A model generated the notes under the pieces. That model had not been told where the DNA came from, searched no databases, and saw only the letters and a list, made by a program, of their open reading frames with translations. 64,000 bases of DNA from assembly GCF_017086365.1 (NCBI RefSeq), contig NZ_CP070969.1, forward strand, positions 1,550,001-1,614,000, given 5' to 3'. The DNA is from Paenibacillus tianjinensis (GTDB taxonomy: Bacteria; Bacillota; Bacilli; Paenibacillales; Paenibacillaceae). Every line of letters starts with the position of its first letter. Within the stretch, counting starts at the first letter, position 1. The position numbers and the translations under genes were made by a program. Positions 53,331 through 61,803 of the stretch are shown in pieces.

Positions 53331-54193
53331 AGGATAGATATGTTGTCATCGACGAACTGAAGCATAAGCAGACCGTAAAGGAACTCTGTGGATATTTAGG
53401 GGTCCACAGAAGCGGTTACTATGCTTATCTGAAGCGCAAGGAAAAGGATCCAGACCAAGAGTTGAAACGTAAGATCAAAGCCATATACGAGCAACGGGAC
53501 AAGACGGTAGGATACCGTCGGATACAGGATGAGTTATACCGCCAATATCACCTTGTCGTGAATCACAAGAAGGTTTTACGACTCATGCAGGAGCTTCGTA
53601 TTAAGGCGATTATACGCCGTAAGTACGTCCATAGAACAACCTATGAGGCAGCAGTTTCGGATGGAAGAGTCGCAGAGAATCTACTGAAAAGAAATTTCAA
53701 AGCGGATAAACCCAACCAGAAATGGGTAACGGATGTTACACAATATCGGGTATTCGATGAGAAAATTTACTTATCAGCCATCAAGGATTTGTGGAATAAC
53801 GAGATCGTCGGATACCACATTAGCAGATGTAACGACAATCCACTTGTATTAGAGACGTTTAGAAAGGCCTTTGAAACACATAAAGACGTGACTGGACTGA
53901 TCGTTCACAGCGACCAGGGATGCCAGTACACGTCCCATGCATACCACGACATGCTGCCACAGGTTGGCGCCCAAATCAGCATGTCACGCCGAGGAAATTG
54001 TTATGACAATGCCTCCATCGAGAGCTTCTTCTCTCATCTTAAAGTCGAAGCACTCTACCCTTATGATATACGAAGTATCGCTGAGGCACAAAGAAGAATT
54101 GAGGAGTATATACGTTTTTACAATGAAGATAGAGCACAACGAAAACTAAACAAGCTGACTCCTGTTGAGTACAGGAATCAGCTTGTAGCCTAG
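53300..54193 (+). CDS. IS3 OrfB, rve-type integrase/transposase
   Basis: 297 residues. HTH_21 region (YKAIYEQ-type, TVGYRRIQDELYRQY), then the DDE core: Asp in WVTDVTQYRV, Asp in VHSDQGCQYTS, Glu in NASIESFFSHLK. All three catalytic residues are present and the frame is intact, so the element may be active. Expressed mainly through the -1 frameshift. Confidence 0.93.
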   Translation: MVTNLESGGLKDRYVVIDELKHKQTVKELCGYLGVHRSGYYAYLKRKEKDPDQELKRKIKAIYEQRDKTVGYRRIQDELYRQYHLVVNHKKVLRLMQELRIKAIIRRKYVHRTTYEAAVSDGRVAENLLKRNFKADKPNQKWVTDVTQYRVFDEKIYLSAIKDLWNNEIVGYHISRCNDNPLVLETFRKAFETHKDVTGLIVHSDQGCQYTSHAYHDMLPQVGAQISMSRRGNCYDNASIESFFSHLKVEALYPYDIRSIAEAQRRIEEYIRFYNEDRAQRKLNKLTPVEYRNQLVA

Positions 54194-54275
54194 GTCTTTT
54201 TTCAATGTCTACTAAATGGGGTCTTGACCAAGGTCAATAGCCTTCATTCCCGCCCGTTTTTTAACGGTCGTGGTC

Positions 54276-55349
54276 TTAGCTGTTCTCTAGGATGGTCTGG
54301 AGCGTGGTGCGGTCCAGTCCTTCAACGAGCTTGATCAGCAGCTCCTTGGCCGCCTCGTAATCATCGCTGTGAATCACAGACGAAGCGGTATGGATGTAGC
54401 GGGAGCAAATTCCGATTACCGCAGACGGAACGCCGATCCCGCTGACATGTACCTGGCCGGCATCCGTTCCGCCCTGGGAAACGAAATACTGGTACTTGAT
54501 CCGGTGGGTATCTGCTGTATCCTGGACGTACTCAATCAGTCCGCGGTGGGTAATCATGGTCGGATCATAAATCCGCAGCAGTGCGCCTTGGCCGAGCTGG
54601 CCGAAGGCCTGGCGGTCGCCGGTCATGTCGGCGGCGGCACTGGCATCCAGGCCGAAGAAAATGTCCGGTGCCAGCAGGTTGGCTGCGGTGCGCGCGCCGC
54701 GGAGGCCAGCCTCTTCCTGCACCGTAGCACCGGCATAGACCGTGTTCGGCAGCTTTTTACCCTGCAGCGCCTTGACCAGTTCAATCGCGAGGCCCACGCC
54801 ATAGCGGTTGTCCCAAGCCTTGGCCATAATTTTCTTCGGATTGGCCAGTGGTGTAAACGGGCAGATCGGCAGGATCTGCTGGCCTGGCTTCACGCCGAAG
54901 CTCTCAGCTTCTTCCCGGCTGTCTGCACCGATATCCAGATACATTTTGCTGATATCGCCGGTTTTGTTACGTTCCTCCGGGCTTAGCAGATGGATCGGCG
55001 TGCTGCCGACCACACCAGTCAGCGTGCCCTTCGGGGTAATGATCTGCAGCCGCTGTGACGCCACTGCCGACGCCAGCCAGCCGCCAAGCGGCTGAAACCG
55101 GATCATTCCGTTGCCTGTAATACCGGTGACCATGAAGCCTACTTCGTCAAAATGACCGGCGACCATAATTTTGGGGCCGTTTTCTTCGCCGCGCAGTACG
55201 CCGAAAAGGCTTCCCAGCCGGTCCTGCACGAACTCATCCGTATAAGGTAACATAGCATCCTTGACGTAAGCGCGCAGTTCACGCTCGAAGCCCGGAGCTG
55301 CGGGGAATTCGGTCAGTGTTTTAAATAAGTCCATCGTTTCTTGGTTCAT
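54276..55349 (-). CDS. M42-family metallo-aminopeptidase
   Basis: 357 residues. Two-zinc site motifs: GHFDEVGFM (His), [10 protein letters not shown] (bridging Asp), [10 protein letters not shown] (Glu pair), FGLDASAA (Asp) and [11 protein letters not shown] (His). It fits the YsdC/YtoP/FrvX glutamyl-aminopeptidase group, including members once called endoglucanases. It is cytosolic and probably trims peptides. It is divergent from the small ORF and spoVA genes. Confidence 0.92.
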   Translation of the reverse strand: MNQETMDLFKTLTEFPAAPGFERELRAYVKDAMLPYTDEFVQDRLGSLFGVLRGEENGPKIMVAGHFDEVGFMVTGITGNGMIRFQPLGGWLASAVASQRLQIITPKGTLTGVVGSTPIHLLSPEERNKTGDISKMYLDIGADSREEAESFGVKPGQQILPICPFTPLANPKKIMAKAWDNRYGVGLAIELVKALQGKKLPNTVYAGATVQEEAGLRGARTAANLLAPDIFFGLDASAAADMTGDRQAFGQLGQGALLRIYDPTMITHRGLIEYVQDTADTHRIKYQYFVSQGGTDAGQVHVSGIGVPSAVIGICSRYIHTASSVIHSDDYEAAKELLIKLVEGLDRTTLQTILENS

Positions 55350-55499
55350 ATGCTTATCGCTCCTTTACTACATATAGTATGAACATTCCGACTTCTCTTG
55401 TCTATCTTAGGGTGCCTCCCGCAAACACCGGGCAGCTGCTGTGCGAATAATATGTGGTAGTGGCTCTGAAGCCAGGAGCCGGGAAAGGAAGCGAGAACA

Positions 55500-55670
55500 A
55501 TGAGGGTTGCAGGAAGCATTTCCGGGCCTTACGGGCAGGGTGTCCCCCGCAAAGTGCATACGCGCGGAATGCAGAGAAGGTATCCCCGCCGGTACCGGCG
55601 GGAGAGCGAAACGGTACTGATTTTGGTTTTATTCCTGCTGCTGATAGTGGTGCTGTTGTTTTTTTCCTGA
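55500..55670 (+). CDS. small tail-anchored protein upstream of spoVAC
   Basis: 56 residues: ATG 55500 to TGA 55670, with AAAGGAAG nine bases upstream. The first ~38 residues are basic (RRYPRRYRRESE), followed by one hydrophobic C-terminal span (VLILVLFLLLIVVLLFFS). I recognise no family. It lies 139 bases before spoVAC on the same strand, so it could be a forespore membrane protein, but no forespore promoter could be confirmed. Confidence 0.6.
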   Translation: MRVAGSISGPYGQGVPRKVHTRGMQRRYPRRYRRESETVLILVLFLLLIVVLLFFS

Positions 55671-55809
55671 GTATTCCAGGACATAATCTGGCGGCAGATG
55701 GCGAACAATAAGGAAAAACTTCTAAGAGAAGAAAAATCCGAGGGGAAACGGCAGCCCGATTGTTGCTCTGATATCTTCCCTTCGCCTACATTCCAGGAGG
55801 TGTCCCTAT

Positions 55810-56307
55810 TTGCCGGCAAAAACCAAAAAAACCGGTGTCAAGCTGCGGCTTGACACCATGACTCCACAGGACTATGAGAAATTGTCCAAGCCTTTTGTGC
55901 CTTCCCGTCCGGTATTCAAAAACTGCATCCGGGCCTTTCTGTCGGGAGGTTTGATCTGTGTGCTGGGACAAGGGATCCAGGAGGCGTTCATGGCTATCTT
56001 TGATATGACCTCCCGCGAAGCCTCAAGCCCCACGGTAGCGGTGCTGATACTTATTTCCGTGATTCTGACCAGCTTTGGCGTATATGATAAATTAGCCCAG
56101 TGGTGCGGAGCCGGGACTGCGGTGCCTGTTACAGGTTTCGCCAACAGCATGTGCTCCGCGGCGCTGGAACACCGTGCAGAGGGTCTGGTGCTCGGGGTAG
56201 GCGGAAATATGTTCAAGCTGGCCGGCTCCGTCATTGTGTTTGGTGTGGTTGCTGCGTTTGTGGTCGGTGTAGTGTACGCCATTATGGGCTGGGGAGGTTC
56301 GCACTAA
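55810..56307 (+). CDS. spoVAC: stage V sporulation protein AC
   Basis: 165 residues starting at TTG 55810 (AGGAGGTG seven bases upstream). It has four predicted spans and the diagnostic ALEHRAEGLVLGVGGNMFKLAG and GLICVLGQGIQEAF regions. SpoVAC is part of the inner-membrane channel that loads dipicolinic acid into the forespore and releases it in germination. First gene of a three-gene unit. Confidence 0.96.
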   Translation: MPAKTKKTGVKLRLDTMTPQDYEKLSKPFVPSRPVFKNCIRAFLSGGLICVLGQGIQEAFMAIFDMTSREASSPTVAVLILISVILTSFGVYDKLAQWCGAGTAVPVTGFANSMCSAALEHRAEGLVLGVGGNMFKLAGSVIVFGVVAAFVVGVVYAIMGWGGSH

Positions 56308-56308
56308 A

Positions 56309-57343
56309 ATGGAGCAGCTAGGCAGCCAGACCTGGAAGTTCACTACCCGTCCTGTCATTCTTGGTTCCTCTGCCGTCGTAGGGCCGGAGGAAGGGGAGGG
56401 ACCGCTAGCATCGGATTTTGATTTCATTTATGATTCGCTCGAAATGGGCGAGAAGACTTGGGAAAAAGCAGAGCGTGCCCTGTTCGAAAAAGCCTCCAAG
56501 CTGGCGCTGATGAATGCCGATCTTGAGCAGGACAAGCTGGAGTTTTTTGTCGGCGGTGATTTGATGAATCAGATTATCAGCAGCTCCTTTGCGGCCAGAA
56601 AGCTGGGCGTACCCTATCTCGGGGTCTTCGGGGCCTGTTCCACCTCCATGGAGAGTCTAGCCATCGCCTCAATGATTGTTGATTCCGGAGGCAGCAAATA
56701 TGCCCTGGCCGGAACCTCAAGCCATAACTGCACAGTGGAGAAGCAATTCCGTTATCCGACCGAATACGGGTCACAAAAGCCGCCGACCGCCCAATATACC
56801 GTTACAGGTTCAGGCTGTGCGGTTGTCGGCCGCAATGACGGCAGTGCACAGGGGATTCATGTGGTATCTGCAACGATCGGCAAAATTATGGACTTGGGGC
56901 TAACCGACCCATTCAATATGGGGACCGCCATGGCCCCGGCTGCAGCAGATACGATTACTGCCCATTTTCGTGATACGGCCCTGTCACCCGGGTATTATGA
57001 TTTAATTGTGACCGGTGACCTTGCTTCCGTAGGTCTGCCAATTGCCAAAGAGTTGCTGGCCAAAGAGGGCATTCCGATGGAACAAACGACGTTTAATGAC
57101 TGCGGACTGCTTATTTTCGACCTGGATAAGCAAAAATATGTGATTGCAGGAGGAAGCGGCTGCGGCTGTTCAGCCGTTGTAACTTATGGACATATTCTTA
57201 AACGGATGAAAAAAGGAGAGCTGAAGCGTGTGCTCATCGTAGCAACCGGAGCACTGCTCTCACCGCTGTCTTACCAGCAGGGGGAGAGCATTCCCTGCGT
57301 GGCGCATGCCGTAGCTCTTGAGAGCGGAGGTGAAGAGCAGTGA
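56309..57343 (+). CDS. spoVAD: stage V sporulation protein AD
   Basis: 344 residues, thiolase-like fold. Landmarks are VFGACSTSMESL, GTSSHNCTVEKQFRYPTEYG and GDLASVGLPIAKELL. It binds dipicolinic acid and associates peripherally with the SpoVA channel. The ATG follows the spoVAC stop by one base; GGGGAGG lies 12 bases upstream. Confidence 0.97.
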   Translation: MEQLGSQTWKFTTRPVILGSSAVVGPEEGEGPLASDFDFIYDSLEMGEKTWEKAERALFEKASKLALMNADLEQDKLEFFVGGDLMNQIISSSFAARKLGVPYLGVFGACSTSMESLAIASMIVDSGGSKYALAGTSSHNCTVEKQFRYPTEYGSQKPPTAQYTVTGSGCAVVGRNDGSAQGIHVVSATIGKIMDLGLTDPFNMGTAMAPAAADTITAHFRDTALSPGYYDLIVTGDLASVGLPIAKELLAKEGIPMEQTTFNDCGLLIFDLDKQKYVIAGGSGCGCSAVVTYGHILKRMKKGELKRVLIVATGALLSPLSYQQGESIPCVAHAVALESGGEEQ

Positions 57344-57690
57344 TCTACTTATGGGCGTTTCTCATTGGCGGGGCAATTTGTGTAATCGGCCAATTGATGT
57401 TCGATGTGCTCGCGCTGACCCCCGCCCACACGATGAGTACACTCGTAGTGGCAGGGGCGGTAGCCGACGCGTTCGGACTGTATGATCCGCTGGTGAAATT
57501 TGCCGGAGCCGGAGCCAGTGTGCCGATTACGAGCTTCGGGAACTCCTTGGTGCATGGTGCATTGACGGAATTGGAACGGGATGGCTGGGTCGGTGTGGTA
57601 ACAGGCATTTTCGATGTGACCAGCGCCGGGATCTCCTCGGCAATTGTCTTCTCATTCCTGGCAGCGCTGGTCGTAAGACCGAAGGGTTAG
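57340..57690 (+). CDS. spoVAE: stage V sporulation protein AE (SpoVAEB type)
   Basis: 116 residues, GTG start overlapping the spoVAD stop (GTGA). Three to four spans with [13 protein letters not shown] and [35 protein letters not shown]. Membrane subunit of the dipicolinate channel. spoVAA, spoVAB, spoVAEA and spoVAF are not here. Confidence 0.95.
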   Translation: MIYLWAFLIGGAICVIGQLMFDVLALTPAHTMSTLVVAGAVADAFGLYDPLVKFAGAGASVPITSFGNSLVHGALTELERDGWVGVVTGIFDVTSAGISSAIVFSFLAALVVRPKG

Positions 57691-57724
57691 AGGTTTTGAA
57701 CAGCAGGAAGTGCCTGCGAACAAA

Positions 57725-57752
57725 GATCGCCGTGAAGGCGGTCTTTTTTTTT
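57725..57752 (+). terminator. intrinsic terminator after spoVAE
   Basis: GATCGCC / GGCGGTC stem with GTGAA loop and nine T. It excludes the TTG 57696 as the start of the next gene. Confidence 0.85.
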
Positions 57753-57821
57753 GCTCTGTGCCTTATCTGGGATATAAATAAATTGTCGAATATTGACGAT
57801 ATAAACTCAGGGTATATAAAA

Positions 57822-59318
57822 ATGACAGGGGACGTGCAGAGGTTGCAAAATGAACGTAAAACTGAATTATTCTGGATGAGAAACAAAATTATTATTACTA
57901 TTTTTTGGGTGGTAACTGTGGTTGGAGTCATTCTTGCCTTTCAGGTTCCAAAATTGTGGGGGACAAGTGCGGTCGCTGTTCCGCTGGCGGTGGCACTCAG
58001 CTTATGCAACTGGAAACGAAAAGGTGTGCTTGTAATTCCATGGATTATCACAGTGATCCTAACTTTGATGGCTTTCTATTTAACTTTAAGCTCTGTGGAT
58101 GGTTTGGTGGTGCTGCTGCTCTGTTCTTTGCTGCTGCTCTATCCTCACTATAAATATTATGCGGTTTCAGCCGCCGTGAGTGCTGTCAATATTCTGGTCC
58201 AGCTGTTAAACGGAGCTGAGGCCTCAGAGGCTGACAGCAAACTGATGCTCTATTTTACCAGCCTCGGGCTGTACATTATCATCAGCGTCGTGCTGTTGGT
58301 AGTCTCCTACCTGAATGAGAAGCTGCAGTCAAAGAGCGACCAGCAGCGGGAGCAGGTAGAAACCGCCAGCACTCAGGTGGAGTACCTTCTTAGCCGTGTG
58401 AAAACTGCGGTGGACGGTCTATATGCATTCACAGCCAGATTCAAAGAAGAGGTAGAAATGACTGGGGCCATAACAAGTGAAGTGGCAATCGGATTCCAGG
58501 AGGTTTCCAAGGGTATTGAGTATCAGGCAACCAGTATCGGAGAAATCACGGAAGCGATTGCAGTTTCGGACCAGCATATCCGCGATGTTGCCGGCTATTC
58601 CCAGGAAATGAAGGAGCTGTCGGAAGCGACTGCTGCGGTCAGTGAGCAAGGCAGCGGCAACGTCACAATGCTGGCGGGTCAAATCTCAGAGCTTACTGAA
58701 ACGATGGATATTACCTCCACACAGATGCAGGAGTTCAGCCGGCGCAGCCTGGATATCAATGAAATGCTTGAAGGAATTATGCAAATCTCCAGACAGACCA
58801 ATCTGCTTGCCCTTAATGCGTCCATTGAAGCTGCCCGTGCCGGTGAACATGGCCGCGGTTTCGCGGTAGTTGCCGGAGAGGTGCGGAAGCTGGCCGAAAG
58901 TTCCGGCAAGACAGCGGATTCTATCAGTGAAGTCATCGCGGGCCTGCAGCAGCAGACACAGACATTGATCGCACAGTTTGAACAGAGCCGCAGCATTCTG
59001 CAGACCGGACAGGAGTCGGTGCAACGGACGGAAGAGGTATTTCAATCAATTCAGCTCAACGCTCAAAAGGTGCTGGCCCAAGCCGGTGAGGTGGAGCAAA
59101 GCTCAGCGGGCATGAAGCATTTCTCGGAAAAAGTGGTGAGCGAAATAACAGAGTTCTCCAGTGTTACCGAGCAGTCCAGCGCAGCTACTGAAGAAATTCT
59201 GGCCGGTGTGGAAGAACAGCGCCGGATGACGGATAACATGGTGGGCAGCTTCAAACAGCTTGAAGGTCTAATTGTAGGTTTGAATGAACTGGTAAGCGAC
59301 CACAATCAAACGAATTAA
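57822..59318 (+). CDS. methyl-accepting chemotaxis protein
   Basis: 498 residues from ATG 57822 (AGGG nine bases upstream); the frame reaches back to 57696 but across the terminator. Five or six N-terminal hydrophobic segments (~20-175) with almost no extracytoplasmic loops replace the usual periplasmic sensor. A short coiled linker and a signalling domain follow, with tip motif [30 protein letters not shown] spread over residues ~355-385. It probably senses a membrane or intracellular state. No HAMP domain is obvious. Confidence 0.9.
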   Translation: MTGDVQRLQNERKTELFWMRNKIIITIFWVVTVVGVILAFQVPKLWGTSAVAVPLAVALSLCNWKRKGVLVIPWIITVILTLMAFYLTLSSVDGLVVLLLCSLLLLYPHYKYYAVSAAVSAVNILVQLLNGAEASEADSKLMLYFTSLGLYIIISVVLLVVSYLNEKLQSKSDQQREQVETASTQVEYLLSRVKTAVDGLYAFTARFKEEVEMTGAITSEVAIGFQEVSKGIEYQATSIGEITEAIAVSDQHIRDVAGYSQEMKELSEATAAVSEQGSGNVTMLAGQISELTETMDITSTQMQEFSRRSLDINEMLEGIMQISRQTNLLALNASIEAARAGEHGRGFAVVAGEVRKLAESSGKTADSISEVIAGLQQQTQTLIAQFEQSRSILQTGQESVQRTEEVFQSIQLNAQKVLAQAGEVEQSSAGMKHFSEKVVSEITEFSSVTEQSSAATEEILAGVEEQRRMTDNMVGSFKQLEGLIVGLNELVSDHNQTN

Positions 59319-59332
59319 GAGAATGGCTGAAA

Positions 59333-59378
59333 CAGGGCAGTGCTTCTCCAGATCCGGGAGAGCGCTGCCCTGTGTTTT
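59333..59378 (+). terminator. intrinsic terminator after chemoreceptor
   Basis: CAGGGCAG-t-GC-t-TCTCC / GGGAGA-g-CG-CTGCCCTG stem followed by TGTGTTTT. Confidence 0.8.
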
Positions 59379-59527
59379 GGTTTACTGACTTTTTGCTGCG
59401 GATATAGGAAGTGTGCTGGATTGATTTTTGTAATATATTACAAGAAATAGGCGGTTTCGCTACTCATATTTGTAAAACGGGCTATATGTTAGGATATATG
59501 CAATTTCACCTCCTTCAATAATGTACT

Positions 59528-59556
59528 TTGGGTCCCATAATCATGTAAAATATAAT
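59528..59556 (+). promoter_or_regulatory. candidate promoter of MoxR operon
   Basis: TTGGGT (59528-59533), 17-base spacer, TATAAT (59551-59556), 37 bases before the start codon. Confidence 0.5.
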
Positions 59557-59593
59557 TATTACTGTTTATTCTGACATTGGAGGTCTACCATAT

Positions 59594-60550
59594 ATGCCCG
59601 TACGTCAAGAATCAACGCAAATTATGAAGGCTGTGCGCTCTAATCTGGAATCCTGCATACTCGGCAAAACTTTTGAAATTGAACTCCTGCTCACGGCACT
59701 CTTGGCTGGTGGACATGTCCTGATTGAGGATGTGCCGGGAACCGGCAAAACCCAGCTGATACGGGCGTTGTCACGATCCATGTCCGGCGATTACCGGCGG
59801 ATTCAATGCAATCCGGATATTCTGCCAAGTGATATTACCGGGGTATCTGTCTATCATCCCCGGGATGAAATGTTCCATTTCCGGCCCGGTCCGGTCATGA
59901 CCAACATTCTGCTGGCGGACGAAATTAACCGGGCTACGACCAAGACGCAGTCGGCGCTGCTTGAGGTCATGGAGGAACGGAATGTAACCGTGGACGGCGA
60001 GACCTATCCGCTTCCCCATCCCTTCATGCTCTGTGCAACTCAGAACCCGATTGATTTCGAAGGCACATATACACTGCCGGAAGCCCAGCTCGACCGCTTT
60101 ATGCTGCGGATCAGCCTTGGTTATCCGGATAGCGAAACCGAGAAGAATCTGCTGCTGAGCCACCAGGACGGACAGCCGGTGGACAAGCTCACACCGGTCA
60201 CGGGCATGGAGCAGATCGCTGTTATTCAAGAGGAGATTCGTGAGGTGTATGTCAGTGATCCGGTGCTGAACTATCTGCTGGACATCGTGCGCCAGACCCG
60301 GGAGCATCCGCTGGTGCTGCTGGGTGCGAGCCCGCGGGCCTCGCTGTCATTCATGATGGCGTGCAAAGCCTACGCCTTCCTGCAGGAACGTGATTATGTG
60401 CTGCCGGATGATGTGAAGATCCTGGCCCCATACGCCCTGGGACACCGCATCATTCTCCGTCCGGAATCGCGGCTTGACAATGTGAGTGTGGAATCCCTGC
60501 TTCAGAAGCTGCTGCAGAGCATCCGTGTGCCAGTTACGATGAGGCAATAA
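59594..60550 (+). CDS. MoxR-family AAA+ ATPase
   Basis: 318 residues. Walker A VPGTGKT (47-53), Walker B LLADEINRA, sensor-1 CATQNPIDFEG, arginine finger region LPEAQLDRFMLR. MoxR ATPases act as chaperones with DUF58 partners. The order MoxR-DUF58-transglutaminase matches yeaC-yeaD-yebA of Bacillus. TTGGAGGTC precedes the ATG. Confidence 0.95.
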   Translation: MPVRQESTQIMKAVRSNLESCILGKTFEIELLLTALLAGGHVLIEDVPGTGKTQLIRALSRSMSGDYRRIQCNPDILPSDITGVSVYHPRDEMFHFRPGPVMTNILLADEINRATTKTQSALLEVMEERNVTVDGETYPLPHPFMLCATQNPIDFEGTYTLPEAQLDRFMLRISLGYPDSETEKNLLLSHQDGQPVDKLTPVTGMEQIAVIQEEIREVYVSDPVLNYLLDIVRQTREHPLVLLGASPRASLSFMMACKAYAFLQERDYVLPDDVKILAPYALGHRIILRPESRLDNVSVESLLQKLLQSIRVPVTMRQ

Positions 60551-60552
60551 AG

Positions 60553-61803
60553 ATGAAGAATTATCTGTCTGGGGCGGCCGCTGTCATCCAGCCACGAAAA
60601 TTCGCCGGTATACTCGCAATTTGGGCTGTTACGCTGCTCTATGTGCTGTTTCAGGGCGGCAAGACCTCATTCATGCTGTTCATTATGGTCTCCGTGCTCA
60701 TTCTTTATTTGGTTATCGGCGCCCTTGGCGGAGTCCGGAGGGCCAAGGGTACACGCAGCCTGTATTCGGAGCAGGAGAAGCCTGAGCTGCTCTACGCAGG
60801 CGGCTATCTGCGTGTGAAGCTGAACATCACCATTCCGGGCTTTCTGCCGTTGCCGTATGTAGTGGTAAGAGAAATTCTGAAGCGCCATAACGGCGAGTCC
60901 TGGGTATTTGAAGAGAGTCTGGTTCCAAGCCTGAGAGGCCAGGGAGAGCTGCTGTTTCAGACACCGGCACTGGAGCGGGGCAGCTACACGTTCGAGAACA
61001 CGGATATTATTGCTGAGGATATTTTCGGACTGGTAGAGCATAAAGGCACATTCAAGGCCGAAGGGCAGTTCCGTGTGCTCCCCCGCGCAGTATTTGTGCC
61101 GCGCTGGCATCTGTATGAGCGCAGATCACGGCTGGCCGGGCTGCAAACCTCACTGCTCCATTCGCGGCGTGAGACAACACAGATTAACGGTGTGCGCGAT
61201 TATATCTACGGCGACCGGTTAACACGCATCCACTGGAATGCCACTGCCAAGACCGGCGAATGGAAGTCCAAGGAATTTGAGCATGAATCGGTGCCTAAGA
61301 CTATCCTGGTGCTGGACGGCAGTTACATGGCTTATGGCAGCTCCAGCCAATTTGAGCTGGCGGTTTCCATTACAGCTTCGCTGCTGGGATTTGGCATCCG
61401 TGACCGGATCGGCATCGGGCTCTGCTGCCTGGACAGGACGACCAAGGTATTCAGTCCTGCCGAAAGCGCGGCGGAGCGGCAGAAAATGATTCAATATCTG
61501 ATTGATATCAATGCCGAAGGCCGGGGGCCGCTCGTGCCAAGGCTGGAAAAAGGCCACCGCATGTTTCCGAAAGGGGCATATTTCGTTCTGATCAGCCCGC
61601 AAAGCGGCCAGCCGGTGCTGGATGTGATGCGCTGGGCGGAGAGCCGGGGAATGACCCCTTCGCATATTCAGGTACGCAATCCAGCCGGTAAGGCCGGCAG
61701 CGGGGAATGGCTGGATGTTCTGAAATCACGCGGGGTGACGGGGTATAGCATCAGCTCCCTGCAGGAGCTTCCTGCAATCCTTGGAGGTGATACTGCAGTA
61801 TGA
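60553..61803 (+). CDS. DUF58-domain membrane protein
   Basis: 416 residues. Two N-terminal spans (~20-60), a beta-rich region, then the DUF58 core RDYIYGDRLTRIHWNATAKTG and LDGSYMAYGSSSQFELAVS, which has a degenerate von Willebrand A-type metal site (D-G-S). The start is two bases after the MoxR stop; the next gene overlaps by ATGA. Confidence 0.92.
   Translation: MKNYLSGAAAVIQPRKFAGILAIWAVTLLYVLFQGGKTSFMLFIMVSVLILYLVIGALGGVRRAKGTRSLYSEQEKPELLYAGGYLRVKLNITIPGFLPLPYVVVREILKRHNGESWVFEESLVPSLRGQGELLFQTPALERGSYTFENTDIIAEDIFGLVEHKGTFKAEGQFRVLPRAVFVPRWHLYERRSRLAGLQTSLLHSRRETTQINGVRDYIYGDRLTRIHWNATAKTGEWKSKEFEHESVPKTILVLDGSYMAYGSSSQFELAVSITASLLGFGIRDRIGIGLCCLDRTTKVFSPAESAAERQKMIQYLIDINAEGRGPLVPRLEKGHRMFPKGAYFVLISPQSGQPVLDVMRWAESRGMTPSHIQVRNPAGKAGSGEWLDVLKSRGVTGYSISSLQELPAILGGDTAV

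Larger units (their letters stand above)
52958..54230 (+). mobile_element. IS3-family (IS150-like) insertion sequence
   Basis: Imperfect inverted ends share CCCC(T/A)TT...TAGACATTG followed by an A run at both termini; TG...CA ends give 52958 and 54230. orfA and orfB overlap in the classical -1 arrangement. No matching target duplication is seen, and the interrupted gene does not resume, so a deletion probably followed insertion. Boundaries may be off by a few bases. Confidence 0.8.

Noticed and set aside
53028..54193. IS3 transposase as a broken gene because orfA and orfB lie in different frames
   Set aside because: A canonical A-AAA-AAG slip site joins the frames; this is the normal IS3 arrangement.
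55529..55819. 96-codon minus-strand frame
   Set aside because: Overlaps the better supported 56-codon ORF and the spoVAC ribosome site; no start signal.
57696..57821. Upstream extension of the chemoreceptor to TTG 57696
   Set aside because: This segment contains the spoVAE terminator hairpin and T run, and has no ribosome site.
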